Shown piece by piece: positions 1 to 7,056 of a stretch of DNA of 10,216 nt. Both the position numbers and the translations under genes were made by a program. A model generated the notes under the pieces. It saw only the letters and a program-made list of their open reading frames with translations. It had not been told where the DNA came from and did not search any database. This DNA comes from Tannerella sp. (GTDB lineage Bacteria > Bacteroidota > Bacteroidia > Bacteroidales > Tannerellaceae): positions 1 through 10,216 of the forward strand of contig JAITDQ010000337.1 in the NCBI GenBank assembly GCA_031282485.1, read 5' to 3'. The first letter of the stretch is position 1. Each line of letters begins with the position of its first letter.

Positions 1-144
1 CAGACTGTTGCCGGCAAGTTTGCCGAAGCGTTCGTGCAGCTGGAAAGATACCGTTCGTCGCACCGGCTGGCGGGACGCGGGGATGTGCGTTATCTGGCGG
101 TTGTTTTCATCGGCAAGGAAAGGTATGAGATGAAAGAATTGTAG
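1..144 (+). CDS. C-terminal end of a truncated gene, possibly a PD-(D/E)XK nuclease/AAA ATPase
   Basis: Frame 1 is open from the window edge to a TAG at 142-144, giving the last 47 residues of a protein that starts outside the window. The end, with VRYLAVVFIGKERYEMKEL, is a hydrophobic beta strand followed by a short charged tail. It resembles the C-terminus of the Bacteroidota AAA-ATPase/PD-(D/E)XK nuclease proteins (PF08011-like), where a Q-x-x-x-Y helix precedes a final strand. The helix here would be QLERYRSS. Catalytic residues and the ATPase part lie outside the window, so the family call rests on remembered pattern only. The stop is six bases before the 21-bp repeat array, and most of that array is also open in the same frame. 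That the frame is a real gene is fairly likely; the product is uncertain. Confidence 0.45.
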   Translation, partial: QTVAGKFAEAFVQLERYRSSHRLAGRGDVRYLAVVFIGKERYEMKEL

Positions 145-150
145 AAATAT

Positions 151-381
151 GGAATTTGATTAGAGGACGACGGAATACCATTAGAGAGCGACGGAATACC
201 ATTAGAGAATGACAGAATACGATTAGAGGACGATGGAATACCATTAGAGAGAGGTGGAATACCATTAGAGGACGATAGAATACAATTAGAGGACAACAGA
301 ATACGATTAGAGGACGACAGAATACGATTAGAGGACAACGGAATACGATTGAAAAACGAAATAATTTGATAAGAGAGTGAT
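151..381. repeat. Tandem array of eleven degenerate 21-bp units
   Basis: Eleven consecutive units of exactly 21 bp fill this stretch without gaps, starting at 151, 172, 193, 214, 235, 256, 277, 298, 319, 340 and 361. The conserved core is ATACSATTAGAG (S = C or G); the last six bases vary around GACGAC. The first and the last two units are the most divergent, as expected for decaying array edges. As 21 is a multiple of three, the array stays open in a + frame from 172 to 366 (heptads such as GIPLEDD and RIRLEDD) and in one minus frame. The + frame has no start codon and is cut off from the preceding gene by TAG and TGA, so I do not call it coding. 21 bp is also two helical turns, so any protein bound per unit would lie on one face. 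The array ends 33 bp before the next start codon. Function unknown. Confidence 0.95.
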
Positions 382-414
382 AAAAGTGTATTGTTTATTA
401 AAAAGAAATTGACT

Positions 415-1125
415 ATGAAAACGAAAAAATTGTTTAAGTGTAAGTTTGAGGACTTGCCGACGATCGGCGAGTTTGCAGTGGGAAGTGCAAAACGGGATTT
501 GGCGGATTTCAGCGGTTTTTCGCTGGTGTTTAACCCGGATACGCTGGATGGAATTGAAATGAAAATTGCCGTCTGCCGGGAGAAAGTGCGTTCGTGGGTG
601 GTTGTGGGTGAATTGAAATCGACGACGGAGAAGCTGAACACCGTGACGCGCAGTCTGCGGGTGAAACTGAATGCGCTGGAGGGCTACGTGAAACTGGCGT
701 CCGGCGAATTGGACGTCAATGTGGCGGATACGGGCATACCGGTCGTAAGGAACGCTATCAGCCGCGGGAACACGGAGGGCGTCATTGCCGGGGTGACGAA
801 CGTGCTGGCTGTGGCAAATCGAAACATGAAGGCGCTGGAGGCCAAGGGGATGAAGTCCGCCCTGCTTGACGAAATCGCCGCTACGACGCGGGAAATAAAC
901 GCCCTGAACGTGCGGCAGAACGAACTGGAAAGTAAACGCAACCGCCTGACGGAAGAGAATACGGAAGTGTTTAACGACCTGTGGAAAGCCCTGTCGCCGG
1001 TGTTCGAAACGGGCAAGGCGCTGTATCGCGGGGTGAACGAGGCGAAGTTGAAAGATTATACGGTAGCGCAGTTAGTGAAACGAATCAATGCGGGAAAGAA
1101 AAAAGAGAAGGGGAATAATGGTTAA
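415..1125 (+). CDS. Uncharacterised helical protein, 236 aa
   Basis: I do not recognise a named family. The protein has no signal peptide and no transmembrane segment, and looks cytoplasmic and mostly alpha-helical. A short N-terminal motif, DLPTIGEFAVGSAKRDL (residues 13-29), is followed by helices. A likely coiled coil runs over about residues 150-190 with regularly spaced Leu, Ile, Glu and Arg. A second recognisable block is ALYRGVNEAKLKDYTVAQL (202-220), before a Lys-rich, Asn-rich tail. I recall similar multi-copy proteins of about 230 residues in Bacteroidales, all without known function; that is memory, not a search. The frame extends upstream to a TTG at 391, but the ATG at 415 with A-rich sequence before it is the likelier start. 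The TAA stop lies inside the 7-bp repeat array that begins at 1118, and the 21-bp array lies just upstream. No enzyme motif is visible. Confidence 0.8.
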   Translation: MKTKKLFKCKFEDLPTIGEFAVGSAKRDLADFSGFSLVFNPDTLDGIEMKIAVCREKVRSWVVVGELKSTTEKLNTVTRSLRVKLNALEGYVKLASGELDVNVADTGIPVVRNAISRGNTEGVIAGVTNVLAVANRNMKALEAKGMKSALLDEIAATTREINALNVRQNELESKRNRLTEENTEVFNDLWKALSPVFETGKALYRGVNEAKLKDYTVAQLVKRINAGKKKEKGNNG

Positions 1126-1166
1126 TGATTAATGGTTAATGGTTAATGATTAATGGTTAATGGTTA
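1118..1166. repeat. Seven copies of a 7-bp tandem repeat (ATGGTTA/ATGATTA)
   Basis: Seven exact 7-bp units run from 1118 to 1166: five ATGGTTA and two ATGATTA, in the order G, A, G, G, A, G, G at the fourth base. The first unit contains the stop codon of the upstream gene (TAA, 1123-1125), so the last codons belong to the repeat. Two more units follow after a hairpin, at about 1184-1197. Such AT-rich heptamer runs are familiar in Bacteroidales intergenic DNA. Copy-number slippage would alter little in the protein, because the stop comes in the first unit. Confidence 0.95.
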
Positions 1167-1453
1167 TTGAGCTTGTCGAAATAACGGTTAATGATTAGAA
1201 ATGGGAGATAAACAGGATGTAACAGTTTTTCTGGGATCGTTTCTGTCTTGTAGAGACGTCCAAACTGGGCGTCTCTACGGGGGCGGAATCTTTACGCCCG
1301 GTTGCCGGACATTCATTCCGCAGGGTTATTGAGCCTGTCCGCAGGAGTCGCGGTCAACCCCGGAGCCGGGAAGAATCCGGTACGGGGGAAAGTTTCACTT
1401 ATTATCCCGACGAATCCCGGGCAAGGGAGTCCGTCGCCGTGCAAAAACGACTG
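1126..1453. other. Repeat-rich spacer without a convincing gene
   Basis: This 328-bp stretch between the uncharacterised gene and the end of lon holds most of the 7-bp array, a small hairpin with arms GTTATT/AATAAC (1163-1168 and 1180-1185), the 12-bp-arm hairpin at 1250-1278, and two near-identical 16-nt words, GGTTATTGAGCYTGTC (Y = C or T), at 1162-1177 and 1324-1339. The right half (about 1280-1450) is GC-rich with many CCGG and CCCGG runs. The open frame at 1302-1484 has no family resemblance and runs into the end of lon on the opposite strand, so I do not call it a gene. I see no clear T-rich terminator for lon. Confidence 0.7.
1250..1278. repeat. Hairpin with 12-bp arms (GTAGAGACG...CGTCTCTAC)
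   Basis: GTAGAGACGTCC (1250-1261) pairs with GGGCGTCTCTAC (1267-1278) across a five-base loop, with a single T/G position that would be a wobble pair in RNA. The outer nine pairs are perfect. Palindromes with GTAGAGACG arms occur as dispersed elements in cyanobacterial and some Bacteroidota genomes (from memory). It lies about 175 bp past the end of lon and 125 bp past the upstream gene, with no T run on either side, so a terminator role is doubtful. A dispersed palindromic repeat is the better reading. Confidence 0.75.
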
Positions 1454-3907
1454 TTACGACGTTTGGGCTTTCGGGAGGGCGTAGTCTATAACCTGAGCGA
1501 TGTCCGATACATAATGGAAGGTCACGCCTTTCAGGTATTCCGCTTTTATTTCGTTGATGTCTTTTTTGTTTTCGTCCGAGAGGATGATGTATTTTATCCC
1601 GGCACGTTTTGCAGCAAGAATTTTTTCCTTGATACCGCCTACGGGGAGGACTTTTCCCCGTAACGTTATCTCGCCCGTCATGGCGAGGTTTTCGCGCACC
1701 TTGCGTTTCGTAAATGCGGAGACAAGCGATGTCGCCATTGTTATGCCGGCGCTCGGACCGTCTTTCGGGATAGCACCTTCGGGCACGTGAATATGTACGC
1801 TCCGGTCTTCAAACGCCGGTTCGTCTATCTCAAACGCATCGGCATGGGAACGGACATATTCCAGTGCAATCACGGCCGATTCTTTCATCACGTCGCCCAG
1901 ATTGCCCGTTATGGTAAGTTTCGAGCCTTTGCTTTTGCTTAAACTTGTTTCTACGTAGAGAATCTCTCCGCCTGCGGCAGTCCAGGCAAGTCCGGTCACA
2001 ACGCCGGCATAGTCGTTTCCCTGGTATTTGTCGGGATTGTATTCCTCGACGCCAAGATATTCGCGTATGTGAGTGGTTGTAATAACCGGGGACAGTTTCT
2101 CGCCGGACGCTAACTTGCGCGCTACTTTACGCATCACTTTTGCAATTTTTTTCTCCAGCTCGCGCACTCCGCTTTCGCGCGTATACGAATCAATGATGAG
2201 GCGTATGGCCGGCTTGTCGAATTTTATGTTCTCTTCCGTAATCCCGTGCGCATTCATCTGTTTGGGGATGAGATGTTTCAAGGCTATCTGCATTTTTTCC
2301 TCGGCTATATATCCGCTTACTTCGATCAGTTCCATGCGATCGAGCAACGGCTGCGAAATCGTATTCAGATTATTTGCCGTGGCGATAAACATGACCTTAC
2401 TCAAATCATAATCTATATCCAGATAATTATCGTGAAAATGTTCATTCTGTTCCGGGTCGAGCACTTCGAGCAGCGCCGAGGCGGGGTCGCCCTTGAAATC
2501 GCTGCCGACCTTATCTATTTCATCGAGAACAAATACGGGATTCGAGGTGCCTGCTTTCTTAATGCTTTCAATGATACGTCCGGCCATTGCGCCAATATAC
2601 GTACGCCGGTGGCCGCGTATTTCCGCCTCGTCATGAAGTCCGCCTAAGGAAACGCGCATATATTTCCGGTTTAAGGCTTCGGCTATGGATTTGCCGAGCG
2701 ACGTCTTACCTACTCCCGGCGGGCCGTAAAGGCAGATGATCGGCGAACGCAAATCTTTCTTCAGTTTCAGGACGGCCAAGTGTTCGATGATGCGTTCCTT
2801 CACCTTGTCCATCCCGTAATGGTCGCGGTTCAAAATCCGTTCGGCGCGTTTCAGGTTGAAATTGTCTTTGCTGTATTCGCCCCACGGCAGACTTAAAATC
2901 TCCCGTACGTACTGCATCTGCATGGAATAATCGGGTGATTGTGGATTCAGGCGTTCGAGTTTGACGACTTCCTTTTCAAATGTTTCGGCTACTTCTTTCG
3001 TCCATTTTTTCTTTTTCGCCTTATCGCGCATCTCGTCTACTTCGATATCGTTGATATTGTCGCTTCCAAGTTCCTTTTGTATTGCCTTTATCTGTTGCTG
3101 GAGGAAATATTCTTTTTGCTGTTTGTTGATATCTTCGTGCGTCTTCATCTGAATGGACGTTTTCAGTTCTATCAGCTGGTATTCGCGGTTTAAGATAAAC
3201 AGCAGGCGGTAGGCGCGGTCTTTCAGGTCATTTATAGCCAAGAGTTCCTGTTTGACGGCCGCATCCGAAATGATATTGCAGGATGCGAAATTAATCAGAT
3301 AGAGGATATTCTGGTTGTTGCGTATGGAGAAAATCAAATCCCGCGGAGGGTCCATGGTGGACGTCAATATCTTAATCGTCAGATCTTTTATTGTTGAAGC
3401 GAGCGCATCCAGTTCGCCGTCCTGTTTTTTGGGGCGGGTGTCGTTCAGCACTTCGATTTTGCCGATGAGGAACGGTTCCGTTTCCTTAATTGATTTCAGC
3501 CGGAAACGTTTCTTCCCCTGCAGGATAACGGTCGTTGTACCGTCCGGCATCTCAAGCACACGCATGATTTCGGCGATCGTCCCGACTTCATACAAATCCT
3601 CAAGCCCCGGTTCGTCAACAGCCGAATCTTTCTGGCAGCTGACGCCTATAAACGTTTTCTTCTGCACGGCATTGCGAACCATACGCATCGACTTGATCCG
3701 GCCGGCAATAACGGGCATCGCCACACCGGGAAAAAGCACCATGTTCCGTAGAGGCAGTATGGGCAACAAATCCCCAACTTTTTCCACACCTTCCGAAAAA
3801 TCTTCATCCTTATCACATTCCATCAGAATCGGAACCGCGACAATCGTTTCGTCAATATCTTCCATTGACTGCTGCATCTGTACTCTAACTATATTTTTTT
3901 TATCCAT
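1454..3907 (-). CDS. lon: ATP-dependent Lon protease
   Basis: Lon is a cytoplasmic homo-oligomeric AAA+ serine protease that unfolds and degrades damaged and selected regulatory proteins. This copy has 817 residues, the usual size. An N-terminal LON substrate-binding domain covers about 45-250 (starting [15 protein letters not shown]), followed by a helical coiled region. The AAA+ domain has Walker A GPPGVGKT (395-402), Walker B VFVLDEID (458-465) and a sensor-2 arginine in [11 protein letters not shown] (near 582). The protease domain has the catalytic serine in PKDGPSAG (Ser719) and the lysine of the Ser-Lys dyad in GGIKEK (Lys762), 43 residues apart as in E. coli Lon. The frame extends upstream to 4009, but that extension would overlap the promoter boxes and the start of trmN6. 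MDKKN at 3907 fits the promoter, which leaves a leader of about 15-20 nt. It is transcribed divergently from trmN6 and appears to be a single-gene unit. Nothing is missing. Confidence 0.98.
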   Translation of the reverse strand: MDKKNIVRVQMQQSMEDIDETIVAVPILMECDKDEDFSEGVEKVGDLLPILPLRNMVLFPGVAMPVIAGRIKSMRMVRNAVQKKTFIGVSCQKDSAVDEPGLEDLYEVGTIAEIMRVLEMPDGTTTVILQGKKRFRLKSIKETEPFLIGKIEVLNDTRPKKQDGELDALASTIKDLTIKILTSTMDPPRDLIFSIRNNQNILYLINFASCNIISDAAVKQELLAINDLKDRAYRLLFILNREYQLIELKTSIQMKTHEDINKQQKEYFLQQQIKAIQKELGSDNINDIEVDEMRDKAKKKKWTKEVAETFEKEVVKLERLNPQSPDYSMQMQYVREILSLPWGEYSKDNFNLKRAERILNRDHYGMDKVKERIIEHLAVLKLKKDLRSPIICLYGPPGVGKTSLGKSIAEALNRKYMRVSLGGLHDEAEIRGHRRTYIGAMAGRIIESIKKAGTSNPVFVLDEIDKVGSDFKGDPASALLEVLDPEQNEHFHDNYLDIDYDLSKVMFIATANNLNTISQPLLDRMELIEVSGYIAEEKMQIALKHLIPKQMNAHGITEENIKFDKPAIRLIIDSYTRESGVRELEKKIAKVMRKVARKLASGEKLSPVITTTHIREYLGVEEYNPDKYQGNDYAGVVTGLAWTAAGGEILYVETSLSKSKGSKLTITGNLGDVMKESAVIALEYVRSHADAFEIDEPAFEDRSVHIHVPEGAIPKDGPSAGITMATSLVSAFTKRKVRENLAMTGEITLRGKVLPVGGIKEKILAAKRAGIKYIILSDENKKDINEIKAEYLKGVTFHYVSDIAQVIDYALPKAQTS

Positions 3908-3926
3908 ATTTATCTGAAAAGAGGCG

Positions 3927-3958
3927 CAAAGATAGTGTAAGTTGAGGGGAATACAAAA
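3927..3958 (-). promoter_or_regulatory. Bacteroidota-type promoter of lon
   Basis: On the minus strand, TTTTG (3954-3958) and TATCTTTG (3927-3934) are separated by exactly 19 bp. This matches the primary sigma factor consensus of Bacteroidota (TTTG, about 19-21 bp, TAnnTTTG). The -7 box ends 19 nt before the lon start codon. No heat-shock-type element is evident beside it. This is the best promoter match in the window. Confidence 0.7.
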
Positions 3959-3975
3959 TAATTGGGAATAATCAC

Positions 3976-3983
3976 TACATTTG
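3976..3983 (+). promoter_or_regulatory. Probable -7 box for trmN6
   Basis: TACATTTG fits TAnnTTTG exactly and lies 18 nt before the ATG at 4002, which would give a very short leader. No good TTTG is seen at the expected -33 position, so only the -7 half is supported. It also argues against the upstream TTG at 3981 as a start, because that codon lies inside the box. Confidence 0.45.
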
Positions 3984-4001
3984 CACGCAAAATTATACAA
4001 C

Positions 4002-4706
4002 ATGTCCAATCCGTATTTTCAGTTTAAGCAGTTTTCCGTATGGCACGATAAATGTGCGATGAAGGTCGGGACGGACGGCGTTTTACTTGGCGCGTGGGTA
4101 CGGGTCGACTCTGCGACATGTTCCGTGCTGGACGTCGGCGCCGGAACGGGGCTTATCGCCCTGATGATCGCACAGCGGCATGCGGAGGCGGAAATTGATG
4201 CGGTTGAAATCGACAGGGAGGCTTGCGAACAGGCTTCGGATAACGTCGGAAAGTCGCCGTTCAAAAGCAGGATAAACGTTATTCATCAATCGTTCCCGGA
4301 ATATGCGACGGCGAAGACGTATGACCTGATCGTTTCGAATCCTCCGTTTTTTGCACATTCGCTGAAAAGCCCGGATCGGAAAAGAAATGCAGCCCGTCAT
4401 GATGACACGCTTCCGCTCAGGCTGCTGATCGGACATGCGACGGAAATGTTATCCGAAAACGGGCGAATCGCACTCCTCCTGCCCGTTCAGCTTTCCGAAG
4501 AACTTGATTTCGTAACCGCCACACACCGGTTATTCCAAACACGCCGCACGGACGTCATTCCGGCGGAAGGGTTAGCGCCCAAACGGTTTCTGACGGAACT
4601 CTCCGCCCAAAACCTGCCGAAAAAAACGGATACCCTTGTCCTCGAAACAGCCTGCCGGGAGCGAACCCGGCAATATCGGGAGTTGACCGAAGATTTCTAC
4701 CTGTAA
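4002..4706 (+). CDS. trmN6: tRNA1(Val) (adenine(37)-N6)-methyltransferase, TrmN6/YfiC family
   Basis: The family uses S-adenosylmethionine to methylate N6 of A37 in tRNA1(Val), next to the anticodon, in the cytoplasm. The 234-residue protein has a Rossmann-type methyltransferase fold: motif I VLDVGAGTG (42-50), an acidic strand end AVEID (67-71) that would bind the ribose, and motif IV NPPF (113-116), typical of adenine-N6 and glutamine methyltransferases. The N-terminal FQFKQFSVWHDKCAMKVGTD and the block around RNAARHDDTLPLRLLI match the YfiC subfamily rather than HemK/PrmC. The length is close to E. coli YfiC. ATG at 4002 is chosen because the upstream TTG (3981) falls in the promoter box. 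The gene is divergent from lon and converges on the lipid kinase, with 33 bp between the stops and no clear terminator. The substrate is inferred from family. Confidence 0.87.
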   Translation: MSNPYFQFKQFSVWHDKCAMKVGTDGVLLGAWVRVDSATCSVLDVGAGTGLIALMIAQRHAEAEIDAVEIDREACEQASDNVGKSPFKSRINVIHQSFPEYATAKTYDLIVSNPPFFAHSLKSPDRKRNAARHDDTLPLRLLIGHATEMLSENGRIALLLPVQLSEELDFVTATHRLFQTRRTDVIPAEGLAPKRFLTELSAQNLPKKTDTLVLETACRERTRQYRELTEDFYL

Positions 4707-4739
4707 ACGGCAAACGCCACCGGGAATCGTCGCCGCCCA

Positions 4740-5738
4740 CTAAGGATTTTTACCCGCAAGGCCGGCAAAATCCGAAAGACCGGATAACCTGTCCTCAAAA
4801 AAGCGGAAGACTTCATTTAAACGCCGCTGCACGTTTTCTACAAATGAAACGCTCGCCGGAGTAAAAACACGAATCGCCGAATTTATCACGGAGACGTTTA
4901 TTTCTTCCGGTTCCATGACCGGCTCTCCGTCGATATGCATGACACCCGCTTTCTGCCGTATGATCTGCGCTTCCTTTGCCCGGATCATTTTTATCTTACT
5001 GTTTTTATCAATCGTTTTCGTAAACAGCTGCAACGCCAGAGTGCCTATGTCAAGTGCATTAAACGGCGAGAGTATCGTGATGTCAATCTTACCGTCACGG
5101 ATGTCGGCATTCGGTGCGATATAAGCATTATTGCCGTATTGGGAAGCATTTGCGCACGTTATGAGAAAAGCTTTTTCCCTGATTGTATGATTATCAACAT
5201 TCAGTTCGTACACTTCGGGTTTGTAATTAAGATAATTCTCAACGACATCTTTCACATAAGTCAGGGAGCCACGATGTTTCGCTTTAGCAAACTCTTTACT
5301 TATCGTCGCATCAAAACCGACCCCGCAAGTGCAGAAAAACAGCCTTTCATTCGCCTTACAGGCATCTATCTCCGTGGCGTGTCCCGAAAAAATAACATCA
5401 ACGGCGCTTCGGGCATCCAAGGGTATATTAAGTTCACGCGCCAGCCCGTTCCCCGAACCTTTCGGAATGATGCCCAGCACAACATCCGTATAAAGCAGAT
5501 TCCGGGCAACCTCGTTCACCGTCCCGTCGCCTCCTACCGCAATCACACAATCCGCGCCGTCGTCCACGGCCTTCAGCGTAAGATCCCTTGCGTGTCCGGC
5601 ATATTCGGTATATTCAATATCCATGGAAATGCTTTTCCCGAGGCAATACGAAGCGATCATCTCCGGGATTTTATCTTTCGACCCGACACCGGAAACGGGG
5701 TTAATTACCGCATATATTTTTTTCAGTTCTTTCTTCAT
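4740..5738 (-). CDS. Diacylglycerol/sphingosine kinase family lipid kinase
   Basis: A 332-residue lipid kinase of the DAGK catalytic fold (PF00781; YegS/DgkB/SphK relatives), which transfers phosphate from ATP to a lipid hydroxyl. It starts with INPVSGVGSK (residues 12-21). The nucleotide-binding GGDGT is at 69-73, with TVNEVARN after it, and the second glycine-rich motif PKGSGNGLAR is at 92-101. The C-terminal beta domain carries ADIRDGKIDI (211-220) and HIDGEPV (268-274), both usual in the family. There is no transmembrane helix; the protein is expected at the inner membrane surface. The last 35 residues are an amphipathic tail. The neighbour, only 115 bp away and divergent, is serine palmitoyltransferase, so a sphingoid base such as dihydrosphingosine is a plausible substrate. 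A DAGK-fold dihydrosphingosine kinase has been described in Porphyromonas gingivalis. Sequence alone does not separate this from diacylglycerol kinase. Start MKKELKK at 5738 has a -7 box close upstream. Confidence 0.88.
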   Translation of the reverse strand: MKKELKKIYAVINPVSGVGSKDKIPEMIASYCLGKSISMDIEYTEYAGHARDLTLKAVDDGADCVIAVGGDGTVNEVARNLLYTDVVLGIIPKGSGNGLARELNIPLDARSAVDVIFSGHATEIDACKANERLFFCTCGVGFDATISKEFAKAKHRGSLTYVKDVVENYLNYKPEVYELNVDNHTIREKAFLITCANASQYGNNAYIAPNADIRDGKIDITILSPFNALDIGTLALQLFTKTIDKNSKIKMIRAKEAQIIRQKAGVMHIDGEPVMEPEEINVSVINSAIRVFTPASVSFVENVQRRLNEVFRFFEDRLSGLSDFAGLAGKNP

Positions 5739-5755
5739 TTACGTTAATTTGACGA

Positions 5756-5763
5756 CAAAGTTA
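5756..5763 (-). promoter_or_regulatory. Probable -7 box for the lipid kinase gene
   Basis: On the minus strand this reads TAACTTTG, an exact TAnnTTTG match, 17 nt before the ATG at 5738. A TTCG at 5785-5788, 21 bp upstream, could be a weak -33 element. It lies 41 bp from the -7 box of spt, so both promoters share one short intergenic region. Confidence 0.45.
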
Positions 5764-5804
5764 CAATTTTACCTCTAAATTATGCGAATGTCACATCTTT
5801 TTAT

Positions 5805-5812
5805 TACTTTTG
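5805..5812 (+). promoter_or_regulatory. Probable -7 box for the spt-ricT-gldH unit
   Basis: TACTTTTG matches TAnnTTTG, 41 nt before the ATG at 5854. No convincing -33 TTTG is present 19-21 bp upstream. It is the only exact -7 match on this strand between the divergent start codons. Confidence 0.45.
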
Positions 5813-5853
5813 CCCTGTTTTTATGATTCCAATTGAAATAAATTATACAACAG

Positions 5854-7038
5854 ATGAACATATTAAGAGAAAAACTTGCAAAATACGACACTCCTCAGAA
5901 AGCGAAAGCTGCAGGAATATACCCATATTTTCGTGAAATAGAAAGCGATCAGGATACCGAAGTGGTTATTAACGGGAAACGGGTGCTGATGTTCGGCTCA
6001 AATGCATATTTGGGTCTGACGAATCATCCGAAAGTGAAGGAAGCAGCGATAGAAGCTGTCAGGAAATACGGGACAGGGTGTGCCGGTTCACGCTTCCTGA
6101 ACGGAACGCTGGACATACACGTACAGCTGGAAAAACGACTGGCCGAATTTGTCGGCAAAGAAGATGCCATATCCTTTTCGACCGGTTTTCAGGTAAACGC
6201 AGGCGTCATATCGTGCATCACCGGCCGCGAAGACTATCTGGTCTGGGACGAAGTCGATCATGCATCCATCATAGAAGGCATCCGCCTGTCGTTCTCAACG
6301 AAGCTGAAATACAGACACAACGACATGGAGTCGCTGGAAAAACAGCTCCAAAAATGCGACCCGGACAAAATAAAACTCATCGTCACCGACGGCGTTTTCA
6401 GCATGGAAGGCGATATCGCCGATCTTCCCGGCATCGTGCGCCTTGCTAAAAAATACAATGCAAGCATCATGGTCGACGAAGCGCACGGCATAGGCGTTTT
6501 CGGGAAACAGGGACGCGGCACGTGCAACCATTTCGGCGTGACGGATGACGTAGATCTGGTAATGGGCACATTCAGCAAGTCGTTCGCTTCACTCGGAGGC
6601 TTCATCGCTGCCGACCGGGACACGATCAACTATCTGCGGCACCATGCACGGACGTATATCTTCAGCGCAAGCTGTACGCCCGCCTCTATCGCCGCCGCCA
6701 ACGCAGCCCTGGATATTATGCTGAATGAACCGGAAAGACTCGAACGGTTGTGGACGCTGACGAATTACGCCCTGAACGGCTTCCGCCAAATGGGATGCGA
6801 GATTGGAAATACATCCACGCCGATCATCCCGCTCTTCATACGCGATAACGATCTTACGTTCCTTATCGTAAGGGAACTGTTCGATGCCGGGATATTTGTC
6901 AACCCGGTCGTTTCGCCGGCCGTGGCGTCTCACGACACGCTGATACGCTTTTCCTTAATGGCAACTCATTCGAAAGAACAGTTGGATTATGCGCTGGAAG
7001 CAATTCAAAAGATATTCAGGGAGCATCATCTGATTTAA
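5854..7038 (+). CDS. spt: Serine palmitoyltransferase (alpha-oxoamine synthase family)
   Basis: This PLP enzyme condenses L-serine with a fatty acyl-CoA to 3-ketodihydrosphingosine, the first step of sphingolipid synthesis, which is characteristic of Bacteroidota. The 394-residue protein is a full alpha-oxoamine synthase. It has FGSNAYLGL (47-55) and GTGCAGSRFLNGT (73-85), and WDEVDHASI contains the PLP-stacking histidine (His136). VDEAHG (207-212) holds the aspartate that pairs with the pyridine nitrogen, and GTFSKSFASLGGF contains the Schiff-base lysine (Lys242). The sister enzymes KBL, BioF and HemA share this fold. The N-terminal LREKLAKYDTPQKAKAAGIYPYFREIE-type segment and the close resemblance to remembered Bacteroides SPT favour SPT, and no biotin, threonine-degradation or heme genes are nearby. 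It is a soluble enzyme. ricT begins 18 nt downstream and gldH follows, so one transcript is likely. The divergent neighbour is a lipid kinase. Confidence 0.91.
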   Translation: MNILREKLAKYDTPQKAKAAGIYPYFREIESDQDTEVVINGKRVLMFGSNAYLGLTNHPKVKEAAIEAVRKYGTGCAGSRFLNGTLDIHVQLEKRLAEFVGKEDAISFSTGFQVNAGVISCITGREDYLVWDEVDHASIIEGIRLSFSTKLKYRHNDMESLEKQLQKCDPDKIKLIVTDGVFSMEGDIADLPGIVRLAKKYNASIMVDEAHGIGVFGKQGRGTCNHFGVTDDVDLVMGTFSKSFASLGGFIAADRDTINYLRHHARTYIFSASCTPASIAAANAALDIMLNEPERLERLWTLTNYALNGFRQMGCEIGNTSTPIIPLFIRDNDLTFLIVRELFDAGIFVNPVVSPAVASHDTLIRFSLMATHSKEQLDYALEAIQKIFREHHLI

Positions 7039-7056
7039 GTATTGACGGGGAAAAAC

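Noticed and set aside
172-366. Plus-strand heptapeptide frame through the array (GIPLEDD, RIRLEDD)
   Set aside because: There is no start codon, and it is separated from the preceding gene by TAG at 142-144 and TGA at 157-159. Kept only as a hypothesis in the findings.
151-381. Array considered as CRISPR
   Set aside because: Units are directly adjacent 21-mers with no unique spacers, and no cas gene is present.
90-641. 183-residue minus-strand frame full of Ser-Asn heptads
   Set aside because: It is the antisense reading of the 21-bp array and of the start of the 236-residue gene. Its regularity comes from the unit length being a multiple of three.
1302-1484. 60-residue plus-strand frame
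   Set aside because: It has no family resemblance, lies in a GC-rich repeat spacer, and overlaps the end of lon on the other strand.
3908-4009. Upstream extension of lon to 4009
   Set aside because: The added residues are not LON-domain-like, and the extension overlaps both promoters and the trmN6 start codon.
4653-4672. Hairpin TGCCGGG/CCCGGCA near the end of trmN6
   Set aside because: It lies within the coding sequence, 34 bp before the stop, and no T run follows. It is probably chance in GC-rich codons.
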